Assembly: GCA_030248215.1 (NCBI GenBank)
Contig: JASANG010000921.1
Span: forward strand, 1-64,000
Origin: Enoplolaimus lenunculus
Taxonomy: Eukaryota; Nematoda; Enoplea; Enoplida; Thoracostomopsidae
Direction: 5' to 3'
Length of the DNA: 64,000 nt
The position numbers were made by a program, and so were the translations under genes. Of this stretch, positions 63,775-64,000 are shown piece after piece (positions within the stretch are counted from its first letter, which is position 1; each line of letters begins with the position of its first letter). A model generated the notes under the pieces. It had not been told where the DNA came from. It made no database searches and worked only from the letters and a program-made list of their open reading frames with translations.

Positions 63775-64000
63775 TGCCACATGGCCGAAAGTTAGGTTCT
63801 TGTCAAGGAGAAGATACTTTTTGTGGGCTGTGAAACTTTACGAGTTTTATATAAAGCGAGTTTGTAGAAATTTTCTTTCCATTTTAAGATCAATCAATTG
63901 CTCCGAGGGCGGAAAATTTAAGATCTGTGTTACAACGTCATTTTCATGCTTTTGACTAGAAAACACATTCTCAGCCTAAACATGAACTATTTGCATCGCA

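Overview
The window looks like repeat-dense, AT-rich animal DNA with very little coding sequence. The commonest short repeat is (TTAGGC)n, read as (CCTAAG)n on the other strand. TTAGGC is the canonical nematode telomere unit, so a nematode or close relative is the best guess. The guess is indirect, because almost every copy sits inside small transposons and not at a chromosome end. No rRNA gene, intact tRNA gene, CRISPR array or bacterial operon was seen.

The dominant feature is a set of non-autonomous DNA transposons, called TM-1, TM-2 and TM-3 here. All three share one plan: inverted ends beginning GGCC(C/A)ATGT, an inner AT motif, TTTTTTGC, a TTAGGC-rich core, and a matching right end. Many copies are flanked by 8-bp target duplications, exact or with one mismatch, which fits the hAT class. 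Cores range from about 60 bp to a 1.35-kb array at 7.5-8.85 kb that has higher-order structure. Other inverted-repeat families are an element with TTAA target sites that carries a tRNA-like segment; hAT-like elements with CAGTGGCGGATCC, CAGGGTTCCAAC, CAGGGTGTAA or CAGGGTGGC ends; an ACTGTAGTGACCCGAATAAG family; a GGCCCGTAGCCAGCTCACC family; and several smaller ones. Nested insertions are frequent.

Layout. 1-2.6 kb: old LTR retroelement remains, cut by the window edge. 2.9-5.1 kb: TM elements and a foldback element with GTCGAC-rich arms. 6.2-14.3 kb: dense MITEs including the giant TM-1 array. 15.0-16.3 kb: a decayed satellite of about 170 bp. 18.9-21.2 kb: a satellite of about 120 bp. 22.3-24.8 kb, minus strand: a UPF1-like SF1 helicase remnant directly downstream of a Gag-like remnant and an LTR edge. 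26-41.9 kb: dense MITEs plus one likely coding exon at 29.06-29.72 kb. 42.4-49.8 kb: almost free of MITEs, G+T-rich on the plus strand, with one LTR fragment. 49.8-64 kb: minisatellites, MITEs and a second likely coding exon at 54.7-55.35 kb.

The two best protein-coding candidates (29056-29715 and 54738-55352, both plus) share a conserved N-terminal motif of about 30 residues, so they look like dispersed paralogues of a family I do not recognise. Everything else is best read as transposon or satellite sequence.
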